From the NCBI GenBank assembly GCA_903813345.2, contig CAIIXF020000007.1:18155564-18215563 (forward strand): a stretch of DNA of 60,000 nucleotides, written 5' to 3'. This DNA is from Owenia fusiformis (lineage: Eukaryota > Annelida > Polychaeta > Sabellida > Oweniidae). Below are positions 46,052-60,000 of this stretch, piece by piece. Under the pieces are notes generated by a model that saw nothing but the letters and a program-made list of their open reading frames with translations, made no database searches and was not told the DNA's origin. The position numbers were made by a program, and so were the translations under genes. How positions within the stretch are numbered: the first letter of the stretch is position 1; each line of letters starts with the position of its first letter.

Positions 46052-48590
46052 TTTCTATATGCAAAAGACCTCATAAAAGTAGCATTAGAAGAAGTTTTTT
46101 TTCTAAATTATCATATTTTAATGATGTACTTGCCTACTCGACACGTCTATCGGGTTATTTAACTGAAAATGATATGGGAATTGTGTTGATGTGTTCACAA
46201 GATCCAAAAAGTTGTGACAGAACTTTCGAGGAATCTTCAACATCAAATAAACCATATTTAGCCTATGGGTAAGTCACTAAAATCAAATGTCATTACAAAG
46301 AAATACCCACACGTCTATAGTTTGATTCAATTAAAGTGAATTACTTACCAAGATGGGTTATTCCGATCCAAGACTGACCGGTGAATATGTTGCACCAAAC
46401 GTGGAAATTCTTAGCCTCGATTTCAGTCACAATTAGTGTCAGGAGGTGCTGCCCTCTTTATATCGTTCAAATTTTATAAATTTGCGAGTAGTTTTATTTT
46501 AATGACTAATATAAAGATGGCTATAGCGTAGTTCGCGAATTAGCAAGTATTCATACATATCACCATATCCGACTTTTGTGATGAATATGGCCTCAAGAAA
46601 CACGAAGTTTAATGCATTGGTTTTGGCAAATACACAACAAAATATCGATCAATGATTATATTTAATAGAGAAAAAATACAGGAGCTATATATTTTCACCT
46701 TGGTGATGACTACAGTCACAACAACTTCAAAGCTTATCAGACATATTTATTTTCTAAATGTTTTATTTATGTGCGCTAATGGAATCTCTCAACATATGAG
46801 AAGCTCATTGTGTGTTCATTAAAGATGATACAGTATTCTATTTTCATTGACTATAAGAACGTATACCCTAAATTAGACTCAAAAAGTTCACAACTACTGT
46901 TTTTCAGAAAAAAATCTCAAAACCGATGCTTGACTTTGGCATTGCATGGGCTGGTTTATTTTCTCAGAGATAAATAAGAACTTTCCACACAAGTTGCAAT
47001 AGGATAGAGTTATCTTGTACTAAAGACCAACAAAGATATAGTCTTGGAACTAGATAGTAAGTTTAGAGGGGTTTCATTAACCAGAATGATGCTCGGCAGC
47101 TTTACCAGAAGTAGTTTCTTGCACAAAACTAGGATTCCATCATGAAGCTATGAAAGGATTCTTTTTCTGAGAGTGTAAATATACGTACCTCAAACTCTAC
47201 AAAGGGTAAATATTCACTATAGGCTGAAGTTGTAACTTCATATGAAACAAAAGACAGTAATAAAGTCTTCAGTTTATTCTGTTGAATATCATATGATATT
47301 CATTTTATATAACAAGATTTGTACATCTTCATTTCTCAAGTATTATAACAATATATCCATTTGAACCAAGAAAACATTTTATTCTAGACAAAATACACAA
47401 AAATATAACAAATATAACAAAATTCTATAATGCCTATAATTACTTTTCATATGCTCTTTTCATTTTTGGAATTTGTATTCTTTTGATACAAAAATGTTTC
47501 AATGATTCAAATGGATTATCATAATAAAACTTTACAGGCAAACATGTGTCTAAGATACCATGGCAGCCAGTGTATGTTTTAGTTCATGAGATTTGAGTCT
47601 TTACTTAGGGTTGCACTTACACCTACAAAGTACAAATTATTTCTTTTGTGTTTTAAATGTTTGTATAAATGTGCTGTATCATTCTATGCCTTTATACCAG
47701 ATTCATGGTAGTGATTTTATCTATTCTTTCCATCACAGAAATAAGGAAAATGTACTTTTGGTTAACTTTTTTAGAACAGTGCACAATCTCATCTCACTCA
47801 AAACACTTCAACTGAAGACCATGGTATCTGCGACTAAACAATGAGACATTTTAAAAAATACCACTTTTTGAGTTCACTGATAAACTATTTAATATTTTCA
47901 AATGCAATAACAAAAAAAAAACATTTAATAAAAATGTAATTAATCAAATGTTAAAAGTGTAACGTTTTTTAACCAAAATTTAAAATCTCTAAAATATTTC
48001 TTAAAATGCCATCATATTGCTTTCATATGTATATCTGATGCAACTCCCATTGCACTAACTTAAGTATAAATTATCATATAAAACTTAGTCAATATCTTAA
48101 TATATATTATACATATCCACAACATAGGCTCTTCCAGCCAAAGAACAACATTTTCACCAACTATAGTTCAATCCCACATTGAAAGATCTGTAATTTGAAA
48201 ATTACAAAAAGGCCTTTCATTGTATGACTAACTATAAATATTATCTTCAAATAGATCATGTACATGTTCTTACTGGCATTTTTTCTAATAACGATATATT
48301 GTATTCCTGACAATATATGTCTTGGAACATACATTATTCAACTTTATCATTACAAGTTATGCATACTGTACTTGTATGTAATACTTGTGTTTCCAAATAC
48401 TGAGATGCAGCACAGGATAGAGGTGAATCTTAATTTTAGGAAAATGATTTGATTTTTAGCTGATTTGGCAATAATGCTGCATTTTGCATCTCCAGTTACA
48501 TTGTATTTGCATTTTTGAAGGATATCTTAAAGTTTGCTTTACTCATTTTGTTCCCCACAATGAACATATACTCAAAAACATATTGTATAT
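46052..48590. other. Intergenic, nothing supported
   Basis: AT-rich DNA without recognisable genes. The open frames 47593-47844 and 48258-48452 lack family features. Confidence 0.45.
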
Positions 48591-48594
48591 AGAG

Positions 48595-48965
48595 AGCATG
48601 AACATATAGTAACACTCATGAACATGTAATGTACACCCATGAACTATAACATATACCCATGAACATATAGCATACATTTATGAACATGAAGCATACACCC
48701 ATGAACATATAGCAGACATCCATGAATGTGTAGCATATATCTATAGAATGTGAAAAATATGAACATGAACATATAACATATGCCCATGAACATATCACAT
48801 ACACTCATGAATATGTAGCATACAATCATGAACATAAAGCACACTCATGAACATGTAGCATACACCCATTAGCATGAATGTATACATTCATGAACATATA
48901 ACATACACTTGTGAACACATATAGCATACACTCATGAACATAATGTATAAACTCATGAACATATG
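48595..48965. repeat. ~24-bp minisatellite (catgaacatatagcatacac)
   Basis: About 15 degenerate units of acccatgaacatatagcata. The open frames 48616-48804, 48644-48844 and part of 48826-49137 on the minus strand (YMFMGVCYMF repeats) are its reading frames. Confidence 0.85.
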
Positions 48966-49722
48966 GCAATTTTAAAATTTGAAGTAACTCAAATAGTTTT
49001 TTCTTTGCAAGGAAGGAACTAATTCCTCTCTTTGACACCATTTTGTGATGCAAACCATGATCTGAATGGCATATTTTGTTTACTAGGAGATACTTGTAAA
49101 GATGTATGTCAAAGTAAAGGTTCAACACTATCATCAAATGCTGAAGTTAAGAACATATCGTGTAGTATTTTTCATGTGCAACCTTTAAAAGAGGATCATT
49201 ATTCATGGGAGACAATAAATTAGTGTACTATTATTCCTGGGGGATCTTCAGTAGAGAGCTATTCTTCAGTAGGACAGATATTCCTGTGGACCTTTTTTTC
49301 AATTATGAGACCATTTTCTTGAGGTCATTTAGTGAAGGGGCATTTATACCTGGGGGGCCTTAACTTCACTTGGTTTTTGTAATATCTGTTCATACTCTGT
49401 TTTCCTTATGCATAGTAGGAAGAGTCAACACTAAAGGCACTTGGATGTTGGATCCTAGGACTTCAAATCCTGGAGGACCGTTGATCCTGTTGATTGCTTT
49501 AAGATGTAGCCATATAGATGTCATTGTGCATATATACACACTGTTGAGGTAAGTAAAATCCCATGTTTGGGTGTCTATAGAACAAATGATATCTTTGAGA
49601 CTGGAATAGGGAATAGTACAAAAGATGGTAATAAACAATGCATTGGCATGTAAGTGATAGCCAATACTGCCACAAGACACATACACTAATGCCATCGTTT
49701 AGACTATACCCTGTACGAGCCA
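48966..49722. other. Intergenic downstream of the I-Smad exon
   Basis: The open frames 49032-49223, 49370-49552 and 49390-49723 show no family features. At 49200-49360 there is a loose tattcctgggggatc/ataccTGGGGGGcc similarity without clear structure. Confidence 0.35.
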
Positions 49723-49728
49723 TTTATT
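49723..49728 (-). promoter_or_regulatory. Candidate poly(A) signal for the I-Smad gene
   Basis: AATAAA on the minus strand, about 85 bases past the stop codon at 49812. Confidence 0.3.
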
Positions 49729-49811
49729 GATATCAGATGGCAGATATCATATCATCTAGGCAGAGATATGATCTTAGAGGTGGAGGACACTGATGTATGA
49801 CAAAGCCTTCA

Positions 49812-50362
49812 TCACCTGCCATCCTCTTCTGTTAATAATATTTCAATCCAACATGGACATGATGTGATAAACTGTCTAGAATACTTTGCTCCCCATCCTT
49901 TGGCAAAACTCAGTCTTATTGCATGAGGGTCATATGGACCTTCATCAATTCCTGGTTTACGAGTTAGACGTAGAATCTCTGACTGCTCATAATCAAATAT
50001 TTTTATACTAAATCCTTGAGGAACTTTGCGTATTGTACTGAGCCTTGAGTCTGGGTCATCAAGGGTAGGAGAGTTGACGAAGACAGGGTATGTTGATCTA
50101 TTATACACCCACACTCCATCTCCTTCCTTACTTAACGTCACTCCAAAACTAATTTTTTCTCTAGTTCTTTTGACTTGCTCAATAGAGGTCTCTGGTAGTA
50201 ATGATTTTAAGCACATTCCATTTCCTTGAGGTAGAGAGTGAAAGATGTCTAGATGATGGTCGAATACTGTATAAAGACGGCCAACACGTTGACGAAGCTC
50301 CCAATAGGCCACGTGACACCAGTGGGACCGCTCAGTTGCACCTTCATTTCTAATATGTTCAC
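49812..50362 (-). CDS. Inhibitory Smad (Smad6/7/Dad type), last exon with MH2 domain
   Basis: The exon begins after ATTGCAG at 50363-50365 with two bases of a split Gly codon. It runs 182 codons to TGA at 49812. The MH2 domain is complete: [19 protein letters not shown], then [55 protein letters not shown] and [14 protein letters not shown], then [10 protein letters not shown]. It lacks the C-terminal SSXS phosphorylation site of receptor Smads, as I-Smads do. I-Smads bind activated type I receptors and limit BMP/TGF-beta signalling, usually as targets of the pathway itself. The exon resembles Smad6 and Smad7 about equally, so one ancestral I-Smad is likely. The MH1-like and PY-linker exons were not found up to 60000 and must lie beyond the window. 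Confidence 0.93.
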
Positions 50363-53300
50363 CTGCAATTACACAAATACAGAACAACTTAATAATTAAT
50401 TCTAAATGACATCATGGTTCGGGATTAAACTGTATAGAGCTCTTGTATAGATGTTGAGATACAAAGCGTTCATAATCATTAAGTTTGATCATCCTGCAAA
50501 GTTCTGGGGATACCCTTGGACCAAGGATGTAGTTTGGCTATTGTTATTTCAACTGTAACTGTGGCAATATATGTGGCAGGTACTGAAGATAGCGAAAGAG
50601 TATAACTGTGATATATGATACCCATGATATACCTGTACCTTTATATTATACTGGCCAAAAGAAGATATTAACAGTGTGAACCCCTGTAAAAACGGTTTTA
50701 AAAAACATAAAATACAACAGCAATACCTCAAAACAGAAAGTGTTTAAGCATAAAATACAATGGTAGAATGAAGCAAAAAGGTAAATATGGTGGGAAATCC
50801 ACCAGAACACAATAGACATGCCATAACCATGATAAAATGAGAAACTAAAATGATATTTAGACAGACAGTGTAGTTGATAACCATGACCTATATGAAACCT
50901 TCAAACACCACTTTTTAAACCTGGCACTCTAAGCTTCTACATTGAAGCTACACGCTTACTCAGGTAGCCTTTGAAAATCAGAGTGTATAACAGATCCCTA
51001 TCTAACTATAATATTATAGTTGGCTACATAAATGTAGACTGGCGTCTTTGCGCTATATCAATCCCCTAATAAGGGGCTGGGAATACATCTGCTACTAGCA
51101 TGTGAAAGTTAAACATTAAAGTAATAATAAAAAATTATATCATTGTTAGGAACTTTTAAAACTAATTTAACAGTGACTTTAAGTCCCACCTATGGTGAGT
51201 TTAGATGAATTATACATTTGCAGTGAGATGAATCTAATACGAGATATGAACATGTAAAATCCTTAACAACCTTCAAAAGAACTAAATGGTCGCATCTTTA
51301 TTCATCAAATTATATTCGTTTACCGTTTTTAAACATTATCTTAACTATACAGTAAATGTAAATTAACAATTCACCTTTTTTCTACGTCTTAAAGGATCTC
51401 AGTGCCTCTTAGTAAAAATATTTAGAAGGATCATATAGCCTCCCTAATCAACCAAAAAACATCCCTTGTCAAAAACCCAAAAAGATCACTATGTTTAACA
51501 GCAATTTACCATGATCTCTATTAACAAGAGTACCCTCTTTGAACTGATGTTTCTTTAAGAATGACCTCCTGTCTATGTTGGGTGAAGATATTTATTTCTT
51601 GGAGCAAGTATATCATGGCTGTAAAAAATAGTGCATGCTCATTCCATAAAAATACTCTCTTAACTTCAAAAATGTTTCACCATTTTCTATACAATTTAAA
51701 GATTGAGTAAATTATTGTTCGCTTTTATTTTCCTTATAATATATTCCATTCTTCATATTGAAAACATCTCAGTCTTTACACATTTTAGGTATTGATGTTC
51801 GAGCAACATAAACAGCAAACTTAAGAAAATCTCATTTTTGTATGTATTCATTTTGTTAAACAAAAGTATAAAAGTACAAAACGATGAGAAGGTAACATTG
51901 ATTTTCAAGTTTAGCTATGCTAAATTAATTAAACGTTAATTCCTAGAAGATAAATAACATAAGCATCTGCAAATATCTATTGAATCGCTGATCACAAATG
52001 TATATAAAACAGTTCAGATTTTATAATTATAGCACAACCATGAAGGCTGTAAAAGCCAAGTATCATACTGGTGAGTTTAGTCTATTTGTTATTACCATAT
52101 TTTATGATTATAATATCTTGCTTTTTACTGTCTTGTACTTGAGTTCATACAAGTTCCAAGTTGCATATTTCAAAAGCTGATAAAACATATTAACATGCTG
52201 CAAATCCCTACAAGAAATGCAAGATATATAAAACATTGAGACACACAACATGGGTGTCTAAGCAATCAATTTCAAACATATATACCTCCTCAAACTTATT
52301 AGTCTAGCCAAGCAATCAGTCTCAAACATATACCTACTCAAACTTAATCCGACATAATATACTAACTTTTCAACATTATATTTGTCAGTATTAAATTCAG
52401 CTCTGAGCGGGGGGGGGGGGAATAATCATCTCCAAAATAAGCCACAACGCATCCATAAAATGCTGGAATCACCTTTTAAATTATGTAAAACAAAATAAGA
52501 ACTGAATTATCAACTTTAAGTTAAGGTTTAATAATTATATGTTTTGGGGAGACAAGTGCCCTTAATTGATATAATATATATGTTGCCCAGTATAATGGAT
52601 GACACAAGAAATTATGTTGCCAACCAAATCTTGAAGTTGACAAGCTAACCTCCCTGCTAAGTGTTTAAGTTAAGCTTGAAGTGTTTGTTTGCAAGGTACG
52701 CTTTATTTAAAAGAAGGAACTAAAATAAAGTATGGAGCCAGGCCTACTTGACTAGAGACCTTTTTCACCTTACCTACAGAATAAATAACACTCTTCCCAA
52801 ACTTTCTACATGCTTCTCTCAATCCATTTATTAACTAACTGATTTTATTACATCTCTTTATTAATCGAATATGTTTACTTCGTGTCTGTTTATTTTATGC
52901 ATTGTACTTTCCAATCCTTTTTGTCTCGTTTTATTCTTTAGAGCATGACCTCATGGAATGTTTTCTTTGGGTAGCCATGTTTTAACATCACTGCTTGTTT
53001 AGGGATCAAAACTGTGGCCTCATGTATGTTTAAAAAGTTAAAGAGTATTCTCTAATGATAAACATCTATGTTATTTTAACTAAGAATTAACTTTCTTATT
53101 CAAATATATTTGTTTTGATTTCTACTAAACTAATACAACATGGAAATCTACTCTAATATCCCAAAGATTTGGGAAGTACAAGCACATGAAAATATTACAG
53201 GTGAAGCGAAAAGTAAAATGCTGGAAGCAAACACAAATACTGGTTTGGGGTATTTGTGATGTTTGAATATTATAAATGATCCATGCATGCATGTATAATG

Positions 53301-56300
53301 CTATCAATTTTCTTCATGTTATCTGATCACTTTTGACAGATGACATGGCTTGGAAAAACATTCTCAATATTTATTTAGTCACTTGCTATATGCAAAAATA
53401 TACCTTTTAGTTGGATTAACTGTTTATTACATCTCTTTAACAGTGACTTGAGTAATAAAACTTGGCAATGGGCTATATAAAGGGTGAATATTGAGTTTGA
53501 GTACTTGAGATTGAGTACATGTGTGTCAGGTTTAGTTGAAGAGTTGAGTATTGAAAGCTGCTGGGTATAAAGTAACAAATCTACAGTCAAAATACAAGAC
53601 TATTTTGCTGACAATACTTCATTACAAGATTCATAAGCTCTTTATATAGCTGATCTGTTTTAGTAGCATCCCCTTTAATCTCCCTTTAGATAATAAAAAG
53701 GCATCAAATGCAGACATTAAGCTTTAATCCTAACATCATGGTAGACAAGATTCTGTCAAAAAATGTTAGCAATTTTCCTTTGGGATAAATCCATGCAATC
53801 CTTTAGAAGAAGTATCTCAATAGACATGACATCTCCCTGCATCCATTAGGAGATGGTGCATCCTGGGACACAAACTACTAAAGTGCTTTTCTTTGTCCTC
53901 ACAGACTCTGTGTATAATGGGATTGGAAAGGATGCCTTGTTGAAGAAATGGACCCTAATAAACTATAACAAAGACAGCCAATGATATTACCCATGAAGTT
54001 TTTCAAATGTCATAAAATGCAAAATTCGGAAAAGTAGAGTCATCAAGGATTTCAAGTGGCATATAATGCATGTACTTTAAACTGTAGACATTTTAAAAAT
54101 GATACCATGGAACACTGCGAGACAGGACTGACAGCCATTCAATGCCCAAGAGTTCTTACTGTAATCTTATCAGAAAGAAACCTTTAATAACCCATCCTCT
54201 TCCCCTTAGGAGATCAAAAGCCCTCACTGAACTGATTGAATGCATTCTATATTCATCATTTTCTAAAATAAAATTTTTTCACCAATAAATTTCTAAAGTT
54301 ATGTCAATCACTCTATTTCAAAATCTATACTTTAAAAGTGTATTAATTCAGCATACCATAGTTATCACGCAACATTAATTGATAATACTCTCAAGCAGCA
54401 TCATTCTTCCAAAACCTTTTTTCTCTATGCAATCAAGGACTGATAAAATTAAAGATTGCCAGATCACTACATCTCTCACAGTAATGATCAGCACACTCTA
54501 TCACCATAGCAACTTGAAGACACTAGTTACCTAGCAACTGTTCAATTACCTCAGACTTCATGTTATTTTGCCATGGCTGATCAGTGAGAAGTTTCATAAA
54601 GCCACTAAGGCTAGACTGTTATATTAGAACATAGTCAGAAATCTCCAAACATCCTAGGTCTAAGCCAAAACAAGACTCTCTCAATTAGAATTACTTTAGA
54701 AAGTTTATCAAGACTTGCTTTGGAAAATTGGAAAGCAGACATTAGGCTATGTTACCCCTCATTAAAATATCAATCTTATTATTACACTTTCTAAACAATC
54801 AATCTAAAATCTAAGAAAGATGTACCAAAATAAATAATATTGGATATACCAAAATGTTCCCTTTACCCCTCTATACCTTTCCTCCCATATTCTCTATTTT
54901 CCAGCATATTGTCCATTTTAACACATGATAAGTATGATACTGTATTTGGGAGCTAGATATGTTGAGGTGAAGCTAGTGCCTACAAGTCTATACAATACCA
55001 TAACAACTGAGTACAAGTTAACCAGTCAGCCAACATTCTGGTCAGATCAAACATTCCATGATTCAGAGACAACCTTACTGCAACAGGTCAATGTTGGATT
55101 TGTTGGTTTTAAGCTTATTTTTGTTAATGAAAATACAACTTTTTCTAATATGAAAAATCTTAGACAAGTCAGGTTCATTTCGCTAATTTGGTCACTGGTA
55201 TATATTACAGATTTTACTATAAGTGAGATGATACATTATATCTAAGTTTTTATAAACTGGCCATCTAATGTATAAATAACTGAAATTATAAGTTTGAAAA
55301 TAAAAACTTTTGTGTGAATATATTGTATTTAACAAGAAATGAGTTCTTTCAATCAAATTCCTTAAATTACATGTTGTAGAATAGATACTGTCTTATATAA
55401 CATTCCACAAAGCATCTCAATGATTTAACACCAAAACGTGAGTCCAAAATAGGTGTAAGTGGATGAGAAGCAAGTAAAGTGTTCAAGTGAAGTGTTTTTA
55501 TGTAAAGGAAGTTTTATAAGAAAGGACCTTTGTAGTTAGTTACCCTTTGCGATCGTTCGACTTCTTTGTATGCAGCATACTTTGTAGTATGATGTATTGT
55601 ATGATGCAATATGCAAGTGTAACTGTATAATGATTTATAAACATATAATAAGTAAGTACAAAATCCCTCTCATGTATTTATTTCACAATCAATCTCTTCC
55701 ATCAAATCAGATTGTCTCCTAAAGGAGCTCAGTCACATATTACTTAGTGCACATTGATGGACCAACAACAAAATGGTGAGACGGCAATTCCATAGGTTCA
55801 CTAAGTCGCCAAGAATGACTATAGACAGACCACATATAAACATACTTCAATCGTTTATTTTTGAAAAAGTTTACTTCTTAAAATAATCTATAAATTCTCT
55901 ATTAGGTCTAAATCAAAGACAGTTTTTCCAAGTTTTAAGGAACCTAATAAAAGTATTCACTAAAGTGTTCATAATACTTAAGGTACTTAGTAAGAAACTT
56001 TTTTCAGATCTCGGATTTCTTCCCTTTTAGCAGCAAGTGCAATAAAATATCATCTCCAGGTGAAGGTTGACATTTGTTTATCCAAGGCAAGCTTTCATAC
56101 TATGTAGTATGTAACCACTATATACCAGTAACTTAAAATATGTCTTGCTGGCATTGAAAACTTGGGATAGGAACCAAACAAGAAATAAACAGATATGAGA
56201 AGAATCCACATTTTTAGAAGAAAACCAGATAATCAGGCATTTTATTCATATGATGTGGGTGTAGGGCTGAAAGATTTATTGTTTTAACTTCTTTCTCCCA

Positions 56301-59300
56301 TCTTGGATTTCCAGAGTTGAGTGTTCCATGATAAAAATCATCCATGGAAAGCTAGTACACATACTATACATTGTATGTCCTTCCCATCTTCACAATTTCC
56401 CCATGTATCTTTTACGACTTTTTATATGTAAGTTTGGAATACCATATTCAAGAACTGTACCAGTACTGTACTGATAAGGTAAACAGGATTCTACATGAAG
56501 CTATAGTACTTGTGCCTCAGACTAGAGCCCTATCAGCTGAGATTTGCAATTTCTGTCTTATGTCACATTCTCTCACTGTTGAAAGAAAGGAGTCCCCAGG
56601 GATCATTTTGTTTATTATTTGTTATCTGCAGGGAATCACATGATAGAAAATTAGGCCAAACATTCATTCACTCATTCTAGTCTTTTGCTTCAAGAGCAGC
56701 TACCACTCTCCCCTATTACCCCAAACTATATAGCATAACAAGGTCATTGAGGAAGAGACACAGACAAAGGCTATATATCCCCCTCCCAGTGATGGTCAGC
56801 TAACAGAGTTACAGAAACTGTAAGATAGTTCATAAGCAAAAGCCTTATGGTAAAGATGTCAAAATTATTAATACGACAAATAAATCTGCATTGCCAGTAG
56901 AACTGAAGTTACCACATCAGATTTATCTTATAATAACCTTTTATGATGTCATCAATGACATTCACCGGAAATCTTGGAAAATTGAAGAATTTTGACAGAT
57001 TAAAAAATTATCAAAATTGCCAAATTTGACTACAATTAAAATCAATCATGTTACATGCCTAACTGAAAGTTAGTTTATACTACACAACCAATTTTGTGTA
57101 AAACTGTGTTTATGATTGAATATTTAGTTTTAGTGTTGCTGTATCCATATACCTCCATTTCACATTTGAAAGTTTGATCATCATGACCTTTGTTTCCAGG
57201 TTATATCAACAGGCTTGAAAATAAAGGGCTTGTTGTCATGGTTACCAGATAGGTTTTTAAGTAGAAAGTAGAAGAGTGTTGACCTTGTAAGCGTTCTTGC
57301 ATTATATTTACTGAAATATCTACACTTTGTTACTTTTGGCAAAATCATCAACAGATAAATTATTGATTAGACGCAAAGTGGAATTAAAGTCATACCTGGA
57401 TTAAAAGTCACGTCATTGATGATTCAATGTCCAAATACAAACATGGACTAGAGAGATTAGGCTGGTGAAAAGGAGACATACATATGTACTTGTAGCCGAG
57501 AGTCTAAATGGATCACCAAGCCTTTTTATATTACATACCTACTAAATTATTGATAATATGCACCATACCTAGATAACAAAATCTTAAATAAAATATATTA
57601 TTTTGACTTTTAAAGGGTATAGTTCTACTAAACTGTACATACTGGGCCTTTAATCTTATTGTAGATTATCACATCTTCTGTATTTTAATGTTGAACATGA
57701 TGCAACTATGGCAACATTACAAGACACTTGAATCCCACTAATTATAATATAATTTACCATATTTTGAATGCCCATTGTATGAATATCAATTTAACAATTT
57801 CACAGATTTATATCTTCGTGTTCTATGTAATAATGCTAGCATATGTGCTTTTGTGTTTTTTCTACTTTATGTTTTGTTCTTCTGACCTACATAAAGGTAT
57901 TCAGATTAAAATTCAGATAATACTTGTTGATTTAAACTCTAAAATTATATAAATTAAGTCATATCCTTTGACCTTGTATCAATATACTCAAAATCATTCA
58001 GACCTGTTTTGAAGTCATATTTGAATTCCCATGATTGTATGTCATTATTTTGGTTTCTATAGCAACTATTTTGGTTTACAGTGTAGTTGCAATGTGATTA
58101 ACTAGTGTTCAGTGACCTGTATACAAACATAGAGAGACTTGTATAGACTCCTTATCCTCCCATTGAAGTTACACACTCATTATTCAAACAAATAAAAAAT
58201 GTAAAACAAGTTGTGGAGCACTATATAGAATAACATTTTAACAAAATGAACTAGTTTAAAAAATAAGAGATGTTCATACATGAAAATAACAGAAAATTAA
58301 CAGTGTCCTAAATATGGAGCCTTGGGGTAGCTATTGCACAAGTAGTACAATAATAGAATTTTAATCATTAAATATTTAATAACTGATGAAACGGCAACAT
58401 GTGGGCATTCCTGGAAGAACATTCTAACCTATGATGGCACATAAAACATCCTCCTTTAATTAGAATTCTTAAAGTTGTAGAGTTGATAATAAGCAAGATG
58501 GTTTCTTTAGAAACATGAACGCCATGCCAATATATAAAATGTCCCCCAGGTTTTCTTATTTGTGGCCATTTCCCTAAAAAATGTTTGAACAAAGTTTCAG
58601 ATTTTCTTGCATTTTGATATTTTCAGGGAGCTGCCAACCAGATTGATCAGTTGTTTTATTCGAGATTCCCCTCTCCTCCTCTTATTATCATTTTTAGATG
58701 TCAACCTTAGGTACAGGTCACCAAACCTGTATTTTAGTAAAGAATATATCACATTTTGTTAAAAATACTGAGCAAATAGTGAAGTGGTTAGGAATGTTAG
58801 AATGGAAGTGTTTACAAGATTATGATTTCAATAGAAAGGGAGTGAGTTTTACAAAACTGGTGTGTTTTAGTATTTATTATTAAACAATACAAAAACAGTA
58901 TTCTTGCTTTGAAAACCTACATTCTCACAATGAAAAAACAATGTTCAAATGCATTCAATGTTATTGAATGGAAATTACATTATAGTAGGTCCATCATTTA
59001 TTTCACTGTCCCTTAAAGGTTTATAAGGAGATAACATGACATTTTAATAGATTGATCCTCTTGCAACTGACTTGATATTTATGTTTTAAGAAAAATATTA
59101 TATGAGGAAAACCCAAGTTCAGGTGCAGATGTAGTTTAAAGCCATAAATCAGAATGCCTTTTGAGATCATGTAACCCATTTAACAATGAAATAAATGGCA
59201 AAAGAATATTTTTGAATATTTTTTATGTTTTGTTAAATATGTTTTTCCTGTATATTAAAACTTGCACATGCAATCAATTTTAAAAGGCAATTAATTCACC

Positions 59301-60000
59301 ATATGTGATTAATTTTGTCAAACTGTAATATTTTCAAAAAAATGTTTTGCATCAAAGTTGGTGTTTGTAAAAAGTTTGTCCAAATTGGCATATTTATGCT
59401 CAGATGTAGGCTGTGAGTAACCTAAATACATGTAGATATGCCAGAAAAACAGGCTTATTCAAAAGACAATGATGAGAAAATAAAAGTAAGATTTGATGTA
59501 CGGGTAGGGCATCGTGCACTGACAACATGCCAATCAATCCTACAAGCAACAGTTCATCAATTATGCAGAGACTAAGTGCAGTTTTTCTAATCAAATACTA
59601 CATATGAGCCTCACCGACTTGATGGCGACACCAGTGTTATACTAATTAAACTATAGTATAACCAGGCTAGAGATGACTGCAAATTAATAACCATCCATGA
59701 TCTAAAGTTTCATTGTCATAAACCTTATTTCAAAAGTTTTCCTCCACAAAGATTTAAAAAATATACATATATTTCAATTTTTTAAATAGTTTAGAATGCC
59801 TACTTCATGACTGATAAGTTTTATCCTTGCTATTTCAATGCCATTTCTCTTTATTCTGAATTTTAACGTGACAAGTATGATACTTTATTTATTGGGATCT
59901 CACCACTCTGTCTATATGTCAGCCCCAACAATATTCACCTTTTGCTATATTCTCCACAAGGGAATAGAAAAACAGACAAAAGCTGGTAAAACAAATATTA
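50363..60000 (-). other. Probable I-Smad intron or upstream region; no coding signal
   Basis: AT-rich DNA of about 9.6 kb. A G12 run lies at 52409-52420. The open frames here (54925-55245, 56371-56643, 57728-57952, 58368-58592) are short, low in coding character and without recognised families. The long gap before an exon with a split codon suggests a large intron. Confidence 0.5.

Noticed and set aside
48616-49137. Minus-strand frames rich in YMFMGVCYMF
   Set aside because: They come from the catgaacatatagcata minisatellite.
50400-60000. Search for the MH1-like and PY-linker exons of the I-Smad gene
   Set aside because: No frame with MH1 cysteine/histidine or PPxY features was found on the minus strand.

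Overview
The window looks like nuclear DNA of an invertebrate bilaterian, probably marine. It is AT-rich and has spliced genes with GT-AG introns, low gene density, many short inverted-repeat transposons, GACG minisatellites and a 167-bp satellite. The species cannot be named from sequence alone. A mollusc, brachiopod or other non-vertebrate bilaterian would fit.

Six gene models hold up. In window order they are: a tandem GNAT-fold (acetyltransferase-like) protein on the minus strand at 1423-4095; HDDC3/MESH1, the metazoan SpoT homologue, on the minus strand at 7535-11053 (complete, 4 exons, 186 aa); an uncharacterised protein with about seven membrane segments on the plus strand at 18296-21704 (5' end not found); a secreted cysteine-rich two-repeat protein on the plus strand at 23891-25524 (complete, 5 exons, 132 aa); OLA1, the Obg-like ATPase, on the minus strand at 27036-33436 (complete coding region, 10 exons, 396 aa); and the MH2-encoding last exon of an inhibitory Smad (Smad6/7/Dad type) on the minus strand at 49812-50362. 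The intron phases of the multi-exon models close exactly. The genes do not form one pathway. They cover nucleotide metabolism (MESH1), translation and stress control (OLA1), BMP/TGF-beta feedback (I-Smad) and two poorly known membrane or secreted proteins.

The rest is mostly repeats. At 14036-17617 there is a nest of elements. It includes a 2.1-kb element with 7-bp target duplications, whose unoccupied target survives as a paralogous copy about 0.3 kb downstream, and inside it an inverted, internally deleted copy of the same element with its own 7-bp duplication. Other elements are a mariner-type foldback (19563-20210), a hAT-type element in an OLA1 intron (30610-31408), a long inverted repeat upstream of OLA1 (34221-35075), a broken RecQ-like helicase fragment (35487-35678) and a decayed THAP-like fragment (about 12891).

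From about 37.1 to 44.5 kb there are two arrays of the same 167-bp satellite in opposite orientation around a 0.45-kb spacer. The second array is split by a 1.9-kb element with terminal inverted repeats and a 7-bp target duplication. Next to it is the 3' end of a non-LTR retrotransposon with an RNase H domain. The stretch from 50.4 to 60 kb shows no coding signal and is probably I-Smad intron.
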